DNA from: Holothuria scabra
Lineage: Eukaryota > Echinodermata > Holothuroidea > Aspidochirotida > Holothuriidae
Length of the DNA: 64,000 bases
Reading direction: 5' to 3'
NCBI GenBank assembly: GCA_037179385.1
Contig: CM074190.1
Span: forward strand, 6,710,284 to 6,774,283
Shown here: positions 1-9,638 of the stretch, piece after piece
Layout of the letters: each line of letters opens with the position of its first letter
Position numbering within the stretch: position 1 is the stretch's first letter
Notes under the pieces: generated by a model
The model's input: only the letters and a program-made list of their open reading frames with translations
What the model was told of the DNA's origin: nothing
The model's database searches: none
Position numbers and translations under genes: made by a program

Positions 1-90
1 CTTGAAGCGCAGTCGGCAAGCGCGCTGGTCTATATGCTATACTGTGTATACCGGTATGTCAGTGGTTCGAATCCAAACCATTGCTTTTCT
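1..90 (+). repeat. tRNA-like sequence, probably the head or remnant of a SINE
   Basis: AAGCGCAGTCGG at 5-16 resembles a tRNA A box (D-arm region). GGTTCGAATCC at 64-74 is a perfect RNA polymerase III B box, at tRNA-like spacing. The T stem does not pair well (GTGG against CCAAAC), so this is not a functional tRNA gene. It is more likely a tRNA-derived SINE head or a tRNA pseudogene cut by the window edge. It differs from the SINE family found elsewhere in this window. Confidence 0.45.
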
Positions 91-1027
91 TTCTTCCATA
101 GCATTAACCATTCACTTCTTTCCACAGCAAATTCATCATACTGCTCTTCTCGAGTGGAGAAAAAAAAAAGAATTGCATTTTACTACATGAAAAAAAATAT
201 AAAAAAAACTGTTTTTCTCTGAAAAAAATAGTTTCAGCACCCTCTTTTAAGTTGAGAGTTGTTTAAAATGATGTCACTTCTGGGCACTGATTCTCAATTA
301 GTACCAAGGCCCTAAAAATTTTCTTTTTTCAAATTTTCTTTGTCAACCCTATATAATTATTCCTTAAGCACGCATCAGATAGTTTATGGTTTGGTAATTA
401 TAATGATGATTTTCAGGAACGCAAGCTTCCAAATAAAACCCATAGGACAAACTAATGTTAAAATTGTCACTGGAATGAAGATTGTAATTTTAAGGATAAC
501 ATAAGCCATGACATGTCCCTCCCAAGACATCACATAATTTGCATATTGATATTATATTTATGAATGATCAAGTGCAAATCAGAAAATTGCACCATAAAAT
601 GTTCAAGTTTTAGTGGATTTTGATGGAAATTGCAGCTATTTTCTTGGTTTTTAATGCTTTCTATATCAAATTTGTGTACCCAGTTTTGTCATTACATTTC
701 ACGTTACCTTTAAAGTAAGTACAATAATTGCATTTGATTACTTTTGTGGAAATTGAAAAGTAATAGAAATTGTTATGCAATACATTGGCAAAGTAACAGC
801 AATAATTATTAGGGTTGCATTGATGATGCCATGAAGTTTAATAAAAGAAGTAGAACTTAATAAAAATATTTTCAGGGCTTGGTCCTTCTGTTTGATTGGC
901 TAGATCAGGTCCTGCTTTCTTGGATGTTCCAGCCTATTAAATCAGTAAAAAGTGCAAGGGTTCAGTGATGTCTACTTTGGTTGGGAGGGCTTGGTTCTGT
1001 TGTTGGTTCTTAGCAGGGATTTGTTGT

Positions 1028-2336
1028 AGTGTTTGCATGGGTAACCTGGGTACCCGCCCGCCATCGTACTACCTGGGTCCAAATCTACTACCCGAATCTT
1101 AAAAAAGAAAAAACATGCATAAAGGATCACCCCATTTACGCCATTGCCCACGGTAATGGACTTAAATATTTTGCCAGTTTGGTAAACATTCTCCGAGACC
1201 GAGAATGAAGAGAGCCCGTAGAAATTATGTGTAAGTTTGAAAGTTGTCTGTACTTCGTTTCTGAAGTTGAAATTTTTATCAGCGTGCGGCCCGATCGCGC
1301 TATCGTCACGTAGTGGGTTACTTCTCACACATCACATGTATATCGCTTATAAACTTACACGCCAGCAAGTATCTGACGGCCGATTCAAAATCACATCGTA
1401 CTGTTTCACACAGACATAGCAAGACATACCTGTACTGTATCACCCCCGCCCAGCTTGCAAAGACACTAGTGCCCGTAACGTTCGGCATGCTAGGTAAACT
1501 GAGCCTTGCATGTGTATATGATCTTATTATTAATAAGGTATGCCACCTTGAGTATAATCCTCGAATATTTCTTAATGGTTAAAGGTGTCAGTTTTACGGA
1601 AATCAACACTTTGCCGCTATCTGCAAAGCAAAACGACATAAATGTAAAACACCGTTAACATTTACAATTTTTTTTTTAAAACAGGCAAGTACATATTACG
1701 TTATTTTGCCCCAAAATGGCTCTCGAGCAGACTACAAAGTTTATGTGTGAAAGCTATGTTACCGTGCCTGGATGTCAACACGAGGCTAGCTACGTAAGAA
1801 CGTACATACCCCATTAGTGATAATTCCAATGCACATTGCAAAGTAGTGTGAGGGAAGTTTACAAACATGACGTTGTTTGTTTGCAATCGGTAATTTTTGA
1901 CGTGCAAGAGAATACCATAATACAAGGCTCTGATTAGTTGATATTTTTTAATCAGTGTTTTAAAAGGAGAGGCTTCGAGCTCTTAGTATGCTGGCTTTTC
2001 GAGTAGGCATCCCAAAATTCAATATCAAATTGATAAAGGCCTTGGGAAGTATAATTTTCTTATTTGACTGTTTTCTGTTACGTTTTTTTTTTACTTGTCA
2101 TTTTGATCAAAAACAAAACCAGACGATTAAACCTGCTAACAAATCAAATGTTTTTGAACTTGGTTATTTGATCGCTATACCTACAGTATCCAATACAGAT
2201 GTTAATGTTACCATGCATGTCTTATGGGGAAGGCTTTACAAAATGCTCGTATCTTTTAGTCACCGTAACACTGGGTAACCTGGGTACCCGATGGGTATGG
2301 CGATCGGGTACCTGGGTCCTAATTTTTAGTACCCGT
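1028..2336. repeat. Pair of ~60-bp GGTAACCTGGGTACCC repeats
   Basis: Two similar segments in direct orientation lie about 1030-1096 and 2273-2336. Both start GGTAACCTGGGTACCCG and both contain ACCTGGGTCC followed by ACTACCCG or AGTACCCG. The intervening 1.2 kb has a stretch richer in CG dinucleotides (about 1260-1500) than its surroundings. They could be ends of one inserted element or two copies of a short repeat. No coding capacity is recognisable between them. Confidence 0.35.
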
Positions 2337-2949
2337 GCAAACACTAATTTGTTGTTACTGGCATGCTTTGTATACCCAGTCCCCCTCACGCACTCAACCT
2401 GAAAACACCCTTGCACATGCTTGTTACACAAACGGTGGACTTGATATTAAACACTCCAACAAACAAAAACCATCATCCTGACAAAATGCAACAATTTAGT
2501 TAAATAAATAGCTCTATTGATTGAAACTTACAGGAGAAATTATGAGCCAGAAACTCCTAGTGGCTGTTACTGAAAGTGCCCTAAAGATCAATACCTATAG
2601 TCTATTCTTCTCATTTCCTGTAATAAATCATTAACTTGTGCTATTTGCTCAAAAATATATCACATGACCTCCAGTCTCCAGAGTTATCTTAAATTTGTCT
2701 AATTTCATTCTTTCCTCAAAGTAGACAGGTTTGCAGATCCATTTTATGCCTCAGTTACTTACAAACTTCCAGTACAATCTAGAGTTGTGCCCACAGCTTT
2801 TCAAGTTGTAGGGTACTGGATTGTTTTCCCTACTTCATTGCTTATAATGTGTAAACAAAATGTAATCAACATTGCCACTATGATTATGTTGATGTTAGTA
2901 CAATTCCAATCAATTACCTTCAATGTTTAGTGTAATGATTAGTCAGTTA

Positions 2950-3060
2950 CTGTAGTTAGGTGGATCTTTAGGGTCCAGTTTCCAACCTCTTTGTTCAAGT
3001 CGAGCTGGCCACGACCTTTTTCCAGTTGTAATCTTTAGTCATAATCTTGAAAAATTGCAG
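2950..3060 (-). mobile_element. SINE fragment (tRNA-derived family, 3' part)
   Basis: The segment reads, in reverse orientation, the 3' region of the SINE that is complete at 59248-59500: GTTAGGTGGATC tail, then CCAGTTTCCAACC and CAAGTCGAGCTGGCCACGACC, then TTTTTCCAGTTGT. The tRNA head is missing. Confidence 0.6.
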
Positions 3061-4562
3061 TTGGTGTTTTCCTTCCGCCACCCTCAGACAGAAAAACTCC
3101 TAAAAGGCAGTCATTTAACACCCTATACCCTATACTGGCATAAAAGCATAACATTCCTTACTTTTGTTGGGCTTAAATGTTACTGTAACTCATAATTTTA
3201 TGATTTATTTTTGATGCTGTGATTTGGTAATATTCTGGTCTATACTTCTACATTAAACATGTTTGTCTTTTCTTTTGTATTCTGTATTGGATGGCTACAA
3301 AATGTTAACAGTAGTTACGAAGACACCAAAACTTGCACCAAATCATATTTATGCACCTAAAATCTAGTCAATAATGTAATTTGATGAGAATTGCTTATGA
3401 ATATGTCGGAATAGAAGTTCAACATGTTTGTAAACTACTCTTCCCTAACATTTTACTATGGGTGGCTGACCAGGAAAGTTTAAATGCAAATCTAACGTTG
3501 GTTACGAGGACACCAAAAGTGAGACAAAATAGTGTCTTTAAGTAATGAACGTTAGATTTGGTGCATACATGGTCAGGGATGCAAAATGTGAGGATCTTTA
3601 GTCAAGAGATATTAATATATCATTGTAACTTGTAATATGAACAAATTTACAGTTAAATTAAACCAATTTCAGTCTTTAAACTTTACTTTTGATACCTTAT
3701 TCTACTTTGGTGTCTTAATGTAACAACAAAACATTTCAACCAGTTTTTGTGACATACAAAATTTTGTAATCCAACAAACATGATGCTTTACATTTTGATG
3801 ACATTTCCCAGCACATTTATCACCAATTGCAGCAATTAAATCATTAATCATTCTTATCTTTTGCTTTAGACCCAAATGTCCCACTTTTGTATGAAGCCAG
3901 TATTGTGTTCTTACACATTAGAAGTTAATAGAAATTTTCAATTGGCACAGCTCTGGTTTTCATCAAATTAAAAAAAAATGCAGGGCACTGAAGCTCATAT
4001 TGCACATGTTGCATGTAGTATTTAGATTTCACATGTACATGCCTTGTATGCTTGCCAGGACCAGCTCTGAAGCAATTAACCAGGATTTTTGCTGGATTAG
4101 GACAAGCCTTGGATTTTGAGGTGTACAGTTGCAATTGCAACACCATCACTCTCCTCAAATTGCTGTGAGTTGTGTGATTTTTTCACACCCTTATGTTGAA
4201 TGCGAGCTCTTAACAAATCTTGGCCATTTTAAGTTTAATAAAACAGCACACATACAGTGGACACTCCTTAAAGTGCCAAAGCACACCTTGATTATCCGAA
4301 ACTTAAGATGGATAGAGTTTTACAGCCCAGTTTCCAGCCTGTTGGTTCAAGTTGAGCCAGTCACAACCTTTTTGGTTTCGATGAAAAGAGAAACCTATGC
4401 ATTCATGATGGCGTGTGTGTGTATGTATGTGTGTATGTGCGTGTGTATGTGTGTGTGTATGTGTGTGTGTATGTGTGTGTATATATGTGTGTGTGTGCGT
4501 ATGTTTTTGGTGTAAAACGGGGACATGAGCCTTTTTTTCTCCGGGCAAGTGTGGATACACCT

Positions 4563-4586
4563 GCAAGTGGGGATATCCCCACTTGC
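4563..4586. repeat. Perfect 24-bp palindrome within HINE-A
   Basis: Half-site GCAAGTGGGGAT followed exactly by its reverse complement. It lies in an ~85-bp block (4515-4600) that recurs, diverged, at 4755-4830, both with GGGGACATGAGC and AGTGGGGATATCC. The second copy has lost the palindrome. Confidence 0.8.
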
Positions 4587-4934
4587 CAAATGCAAAATTA
4601 GCCATGAAATTGAATTGCTCACGTTTCAAGGATGTATCACAGCAAGTTTGAAGCATTTTGGAGTTTTCCCCAATTTCCATGTGATGGACCTAACATTGGG
4701 TGAAAAACCGTGGGCCGGTGCATGGGTGTATGTGTATCTGTGTAGTACCAGTAAATCGGGGACATGAGCGTTTTTTCCCCTAGTCAAGTGTCGATACACC
4801 CAAAGTGGGGATATCCACGTTTTCATGGTTAAAAAAATGTGTCCCCAATTGACGGTCAAAACATGTATGTGTGTGTGTGTATGTAAGTGTGTATGTGTGG
4901 ATGTGCATGTGTGTGTGTGTATGTGTGTGTGTGT

Positions 4935-6050
4935 TTGTGACACTTTGCTTGTTTACATGATATCTTGAGAAGGGAAGATCTAACAATTCTCAAACTTGGT
5001 ACAAAGATAACCCATACTGAGAGAAAGAACCCTATTTATTTTGGTTGAGGTCAAAGGTCATCTGGGGTCACAGGGGCTCAAAAACCAAAACCCTTGTTTA
5101 CACAATATCTCAAGATAGGAAACTGGGATTAATTTCAAACTTGATGTGGTAATGCGTTATGATGTAAGAAAGATCCCTATTGATTTTGGTGGAGATCAAT
5201 GATCATTTGGGGTCATGTGGGGTCAAACCCCCAAATCCTTGTTTACACTATATCTCAAGGTAGGAAACTTTGATTCATTTCAAACTTGATATGTTGATGC
5301 CTTATGATGTAAGAAAGAACCCAATCAATTTTGGTGGAGGTCAAAGGTCATTTGAGGTCACATGGGGTCAAATCCTGAAATCCTTGTCTACATGGTACAT
5401 CATGGTAGGAAAGTTGGATTCATTTCAATCTTGATAGGTTGATGCATTATGATGTAAGAAAGAACCCAATCAATTTTCGTGGAGGTCAAAGGTCATTTGG
5501 GGTCACATGGGGTCAAATCCCGAAATCCTGGTTTGCACAATATCTTAAGGTAAGAAACTTTGATTCATTTCAAACTTGATATGTTGATGCGTTATGATGT
5601 AAGGAAAAACCCAATTAATTTTGGTGGAGGTCAAAGGTCATTTGGGGTCACATGAGGTCCAACCCTGAAATCCTTGTTTACATGATACATCATGGGAGGA
5701 AAGTTGGATTCATTTCAGACTTGATATGTTGATGCGTTATGATGTAAAGAAGAATCCTTTTCATTTTGGTGGAGGTCAAAGATCATTTGGGGTCGGAAGG
5801 GGACAAATCCTGAAAAATTTTTTAACACAATATCTCAAGGTAAGAAGCTTGGATTGATTTCAAACTTGATGTGTGGAGGTGTTCAGATGTAAGGAAGAAC
5901 CCTTTGATTTTGGTAGAGGTCAAATGTCATTTGGGGTCATACGGAGTCAAAATCAGAAAACCTTGTTCACACTGTATCTCAAGGTAGGAAACTTGGATTA
6001 ATTTCAAACTTGATATGATGATGCATTATGATGTAAGCAGCGTGTTTGCA
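4935..6050. repeat. Tandem array of ~145-bp units (HINE-A core)
   Basis: About eight units of roughly 145 bp, each containing in order: TTGTTTACACAATATCTCAA, a TTTCAAACTTGAT block, GATGTAAG.AAGAACCC, TTTTGGTGGAGGTCAAAGG and a GGGGTCA block. Four units keep a perfect AGGTCAAAGGTCA (near 5046, 5338, 5484 and 5627). The later units are more diverged. Confidence 0.85.
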
Positions 6051-6439
6051 GAATATTTTTAATAAGGCACAGTATGAAATTTGGCTTTTTGAATATAGAA
6101 ATGTCTTGGTTAAAAGAAAAACCAGTTACTAACAGGTGGAGTCAAAGGTAACTTTGGGTCACCAGTTGTTACAAGAAATGTAGCATTTCATTGAAAAGAG
6201 CTTGTATGTATCATCGAAACTTCAATGCATTTTTGCATTCTGGTTTCCAGATGTGGCTTACTGGCTTGTTTTCCCTACTCCATTGCTTATGTGGAGCATT
6301 ATGCACAATGGCAGTAGGTTCCTTTTTTAGAGTCTTTGGTTTGACTTGACCTGGGAAGCGAATGCTCTTACCACGAAGAGGTTGCTCTTACCGTAAGACC
6401 AAACATGCGGTAAAGCATTGTATGGGTGCCTTTAAGACA

Positions 6440-6690
6440 GTTGTGGGAGGAGCTACTGTACAGTAGAATAGTTAATTAAAAAAGATCAAATGATACACCA
6501 ATTGGAATGTGTTATGCTATCGACTAGATAAAAGGTTAAGTTGAATTAAAGTTTCAAGCACCATTCAAGTTTGGTTTCAAATCTAGTTCAAATATGGTGC
6601 AACTCCTTCCCTATAATCAACTTTTATTGCAGGGGGAAAATACTGTGGGTATATTCTTTCACCTCCAGCCCAAGAGTGGGGGCTGGAAGT
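6440..6690. repeat. Dispersed unclassified repeat (family R1, copy 1)
   Basis: The block around CTAGATAAAAGGTTAAGTTG, GGTTTCAAATCTAGTTCAAA and GCAACTCCTTCCCT resembles 45215-45430 and 46845-47010, which share the GTTCAAATTCAAAT-type core and the TTC..CCTTA(A/G)T end. Boundaries are approximate and the repeat class is unknown. Confidence 0.4.
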
Positions 6691-7029
6691 AAGTAAGTTA
6701 CAGTACTGCATGTATTCCAACAACATCTACAAGATGCTAGTATACTGAAAGAGTTGCCATTACAGATAAATAATGTGACAATCTGACAGTGTTTTATATG
6801 GTAGTCATTTGAGGTTAATACCAGAGCTCCTTTTTATTTTGCCTGGGAAATCAAATATTTGCTCTTAGTACAGTAAAACAATGTCAAAGTCTAATTCTCT
6901 TTTATTTGGCTGATGGGCACTCTCCATCACTGCTCACAATTAAATAACTTGACATGTAAAAAGAACAAAAAGTTCATTCGTAAAAATGTATCAATGTAAT
7001 ATGGAAACCCTGCTCTGATCTTGTTTCAG

Positions 7030-7078
7030 CCCATTCATCAGACCAAAGCTGACCCGTCTCTATGAGGCAACATGTGTG
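7030..7078 (+). CDS. UNC80: UNC80 exon a (49 bp), N-terminal block
   Basis: After the acceptor TTTCAG the exon supplies the last base of a split codon, then 16 codons reading PFIRPKLTRLYEATCV, and ends in phase 0 before GTAAGT. This matches the human block FLRPKLGKQYEASCV that directly precedes SFERVLVENK, and the next exon indeed begins SFERV in phase 0. It is too short to stand out as an open reading frame but the match is unambiguous. Residues 1-16 in window numbering; true protein position is probably near 40. Confidence 0.93.
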
Positions 7079-7596
7079 GTAAGTACTGTAATCTGATAGT
7101 AAAAGGCAGCTATCCTGGGGGACATTCCCCCCGCCCCATTATTTTAGAGTTGACCTAAAACTTAACTTCGCAATCTTTCGCCCAGTTTTGGAAAATGATG
7201 TATGTCCCCTCCCCCTAAAGAAATATTGAGAACAAGTTGCTGTTCTTGGTGGAATAATGGGAATAGTCTGTCTCAGCTAAATTAAACCAGAGGAGATTCA
7301 TAGGTACATATTTTTTTCTCTTTTTAGGGGGGGAGGGGGGTAATAAGTGGGATAGGCAGAGGACTTAGTGTGCAATGATTTTTAGGGCATATTAAGTAAA
7401 AGAGTTTCACAAATGGTCAAATGTTGATTTTTTGGAGGTAATTGATCGACTTTTTAAACTGAAGTAAAAGTAGTACATGCACAAACTGCTTCCCTAATAT
7501 GTTTGTAATTTACATGATGTCTTTCCTTCTGTGAAGCAGCTTGATTTATGAGAAAGCTGTTGCTTGAACCAGGCTTTTAGTGCACTATTACATTAG

Positions 7597-7791
7597 TTAG
7601 TTAGGGTTTTAAAGCCCAGTTTCCAACCTATTGGTTCAAGTCGAGCCAGCCACAGCCTTTTTTCCAGTTGTGGCACACTGGCTTGTTTTCCCTACTCCAT
7701 TGCTCATGCAGAGCATCACTTGCAACGTCAGTAGGTAGTTCCATTTTTAGAGTCTTTGTATGACTCAACCTGGGAATCAAACCAGGGCCTG
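7597..7791 (-). mobile_element. SINE, 5'-truncated, with 9-bp target duplication
   Basis: Reverse-orientation copy of the family complete at 59248-59500. It reads TTAGTTAGGG tail, CCCAGTTTCCAACC, GAGCCAGCCACAGCC, CCAGTTGTGGC, CTCCATTGCTCATG, AGAGTCTTTG and GACTCAACCTGGGAATC, which is the end of the tRNA head. The direct repeat TTACATTAG flanks it at 7588-7596 and 7792-7800, as expected for LINE-driven insertion. The 5' tRNA-like half is missing. Confidence 0.8.
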
Positions 7792-8584
7792 TTACATTAG
7801 AGAAAGGAGAGACATACAGTAGCTACAGTAAACCAGATGGCTTTAATTTAATATTGTGCATTACATACAACACAGTCAACTGGATTTTTCTTTACCAGAA
7901 TCAAGTATTTCACAAACAGTTAAATCAATACATGATTGGCATTAATGTGTGCAATTTCAGAGTTGAAATGGAAATGGCACTTGTAGGTGAAAGGTTTATA
8001 TTTCTTAGGGAATTGCCTCTTTTCTGATTACAGTAATTTGCCAATTGATACATTTTTTGGGCAGAAACTGTCACAATACATTTATGCAGTGGTACTCTTC
8101 AATTATTTTGATGGATTCATGATGACCACTTCCAATGCTTAAGAGGACTCACTTGGGGAAAGACAGCATTTCAAACTCAGACCAGATTCCTCCTCAGCTG
8201 TAAGGCTTCACTTCTGTCTCCTCTGGAAACACAGACAACAGTGAGTGTTGTGCCATTTAGAGAACACACTCATATACTGTATACTGTACACAAGGAGAAG
8301 AAACAGCTTTCAAAGTCATGCTTGATTGACCTTCTTTTGTTCAAAAACTGGCATTGGTTGAAAAAGATGATAAGTTCAATGTCAAAGCTTTCGCATCATA
8401 AAAAAAGAAAATCAGGGCTCTTAAGTTCCTGACCATGCCCACATTGGAAAGTCATTTGCATATGTTAGTATGATTATGCTGAATATAGTTTGAATGTTAT
8501 GATTTTGGTTTGCTGATACTTATTCAGCTTCCAAAGAAGGCCTTGATGTTTGACTGGTACACAAATTAAACCAAGAAGTATTAA

Positions 8585-8940
8585 TATGGCCATGTAAAGT
8601 TCATAAGTAATTCTGGCATGGTATTTTAACCAGTTATGTCTGACTTGTTATGGCCATATAAAAGTTTATTTACACATCTGGAAAAACATATTTTATCAAG
8701 GTATATCTGGCTTGATATGGCTATATAAAACTTTATTTTACATATCTGGACTGGCATTTCATCAAGTTATAACTGACTTGATATGGCCTTATAAAACTTT
8801 ATTTGCATATCTGGAAAGGCATTTCTTCAAATTACTGTATATCTGGCTTGATATGGCCATGTAAAACTTGCTATAATGTTTCAAGACACCTATATAGGGT
8901 TTTACATCTGTCTTCATATGGCCATATAAAACTTTGTAAC
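8585..8940. repeat. Minisatellite, ~65-bp unit, about six copies
   Basis: The motif ATGGCCATATAAAACTTTAT recurs with variants near 8587, 8651, 8717, 8783, 8854 and 8919 (spacing 64-71 bp). Between copies lie CATATCTGGA, AGGCATTTCATCAAGTTAT and a variant of CTGGCTTGAT. The last units are the most diverged. Confidence 0.8.
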
Positions 8941-8989
8941 AGCCAGATCTATATTTATAGATATAAGCCAGATACAAATTTTGAGTAAG

Positions 8990-9430
8990 GGACAAGTGCT
9001 GGTAAAAGAGGATCAATTTACTTATGGTGCATTGAAGGGCTGCATCCCCTTTCAGTTATTTCTGAAATAAAGACAGTGTTCACTCTTAGGTGTGGGATTG
9101 CAGGAATCCAGCTTTTGTCTTTCCAGTCCCACACAAAAATAAATCTTATGCGGGAAAATCCGGCACACTTTACTGCAGCTGAGAATGTAACTAGGCTACA
9201 ATTATAATAGGGCCTACACACATTTAATTGAAGTAGTATCTTTATCAAGTGACAACTCCCTCCTTGATTTTGAAAATCACTCCCCAAAAAATTTCTGTGG
9301 AGGGAATCCCCTCCCACATTCAATTTGTTAGTGCCAACACTGGGTAAAGTGAGATAAAATGTTAACATTCTTGGCCATTTTCAAATGCTTAAATAGCATA
9401 TCATTGGTACTGAGAACAGTTCTTGGCGAG
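8990..9430. repeat. Dispersed repeat (family R2, long copy)
   Basis: The ends match 24565-24735: AAGTGCTGGTAAAAG with GGGCTGCATCCCCTTTCAG on the left, and CATTTTCAAATGCTTAAA with GTACTGAGAACAGTTCTTGG on the right. This copy has about 270 bp more between the two matching parts than the other copy, so one of them gained or lost internal sequence. Class unknown. Confidence 0.6.
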
Positions 9431-9638
9431 ATTTAACATAGGGTAGTTTTTGGAATTGTTTTTGCTTTTAGTGCGGGGTTCAAATTGTTTAGTCCTGTAA
9501 CTGTAAACTTAACCCTGGCATGGAATCATTCCTTCTTATATACTGTATCTATTTACCATTCCATTACAGTATGGTAAGTGTCTTAAACTTTGCATGGAAG
9601 AACTGACTCCCAGTATTATTTTTCTCTTGTTTTTACAG

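Larger units (their letters stand above)
4371..6243 (+). mobile_element. HINE-A: Helentron-like non-autonomous element with minisatellite
   Basis: The 5' end begins about 4371 with TTTGGTTTCGATGA, forming a hairpin with GAGAAACC. (TG)n-rich microsatellite follows (4411-4510 and 4861-4935), then about eight diverged ~145-bp tandem units (4935-6050). The 3' end contains TATCATCGAAAC, the inverse of the 5' GTTTCGATGA, then a stem-loop (AATGCA-TTTT-TGCATT) and CTGG at 6240-6243. Subterminal inverted repeats, a 3' stem-loop, T-T insertion and central satellite are the published hallmarks of HINEs (non-autonomous Helentrons). No coding sequence is present. It sits inside a SINE. Confidence 0.7.
4307..6410 (-). 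mobile_element. SINE copy split by HINE-A
   Basis: The left piece (about 4307-4371) is the SINE 3' tail in reverse orientation (GATAGAGTTTTACAGCCCAG, then GAGCCAGTCACAACC). The right piece (6244-6410) resumes with TTTCCAGATGTGGC and runs through TCCATTGCTTATG and AGAGTCTTTGG to a degenerate tRNA-like head (reverse of CCGCATGTTTGGTCTTACGG). Joined, they give the normal order seen in the uninterrupted minus-strand copy at 7597-7791. HINE-A therefore inserted into the T-rich stretch of a resident SINE. Confidence 0.8.
1..7029. other. Non-coding region upstream of the first recognisable exon
   Basis: I searched this stretch for the first UNC80 exon, which should encode a start Met and a block like FLWRQTS ending in phase 2 before 7030. 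I did not find it, so the region is probably intron 1 and/or upstream sequence. It holds a tRNA-like fragment (1-90), a pair of similar GGTAACCTGGGTACCC segments, SINE fragments and the HINE-A element, each listed separately. The remainder (about 100-1000, 1100-2270, 2340-2940, 3060-4300 and 6700-7029) shows nothing I recognise. Confidence 0.6.
7079..9638. other. UNC80 intron a-b (2.56 kb)
   Basis: Donor GTAAGT and acceptor TTTTTACAG. It holds a 5'-truncated SINE (7597-7791), a ~65-bp tandem repeat (8585-8940) and a dispersed repeat (8990-9430). No other features were recognised. The ATG at 9594 that opens the downstream frame is intronic and is not a start. Confidence 0.8.

Noticed and set aside
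5..90. Functional tRNA gene
   Set aside because: Good B box but the T stem and acceptor do not pair.
4303..4986. His/Thr-rich reading frames on the minus strand
   Set aside because: They are translations of the (TG)n microsatellite in HINE-A.
9594..9638. ATG at 9594 as the start of the 1149-residue reading frame
   Set aside because: It lies in the polypyrimidine tract/acceptor region; family similarity begins exactly after the AG at 9638 and an upstream exon fits in frame.
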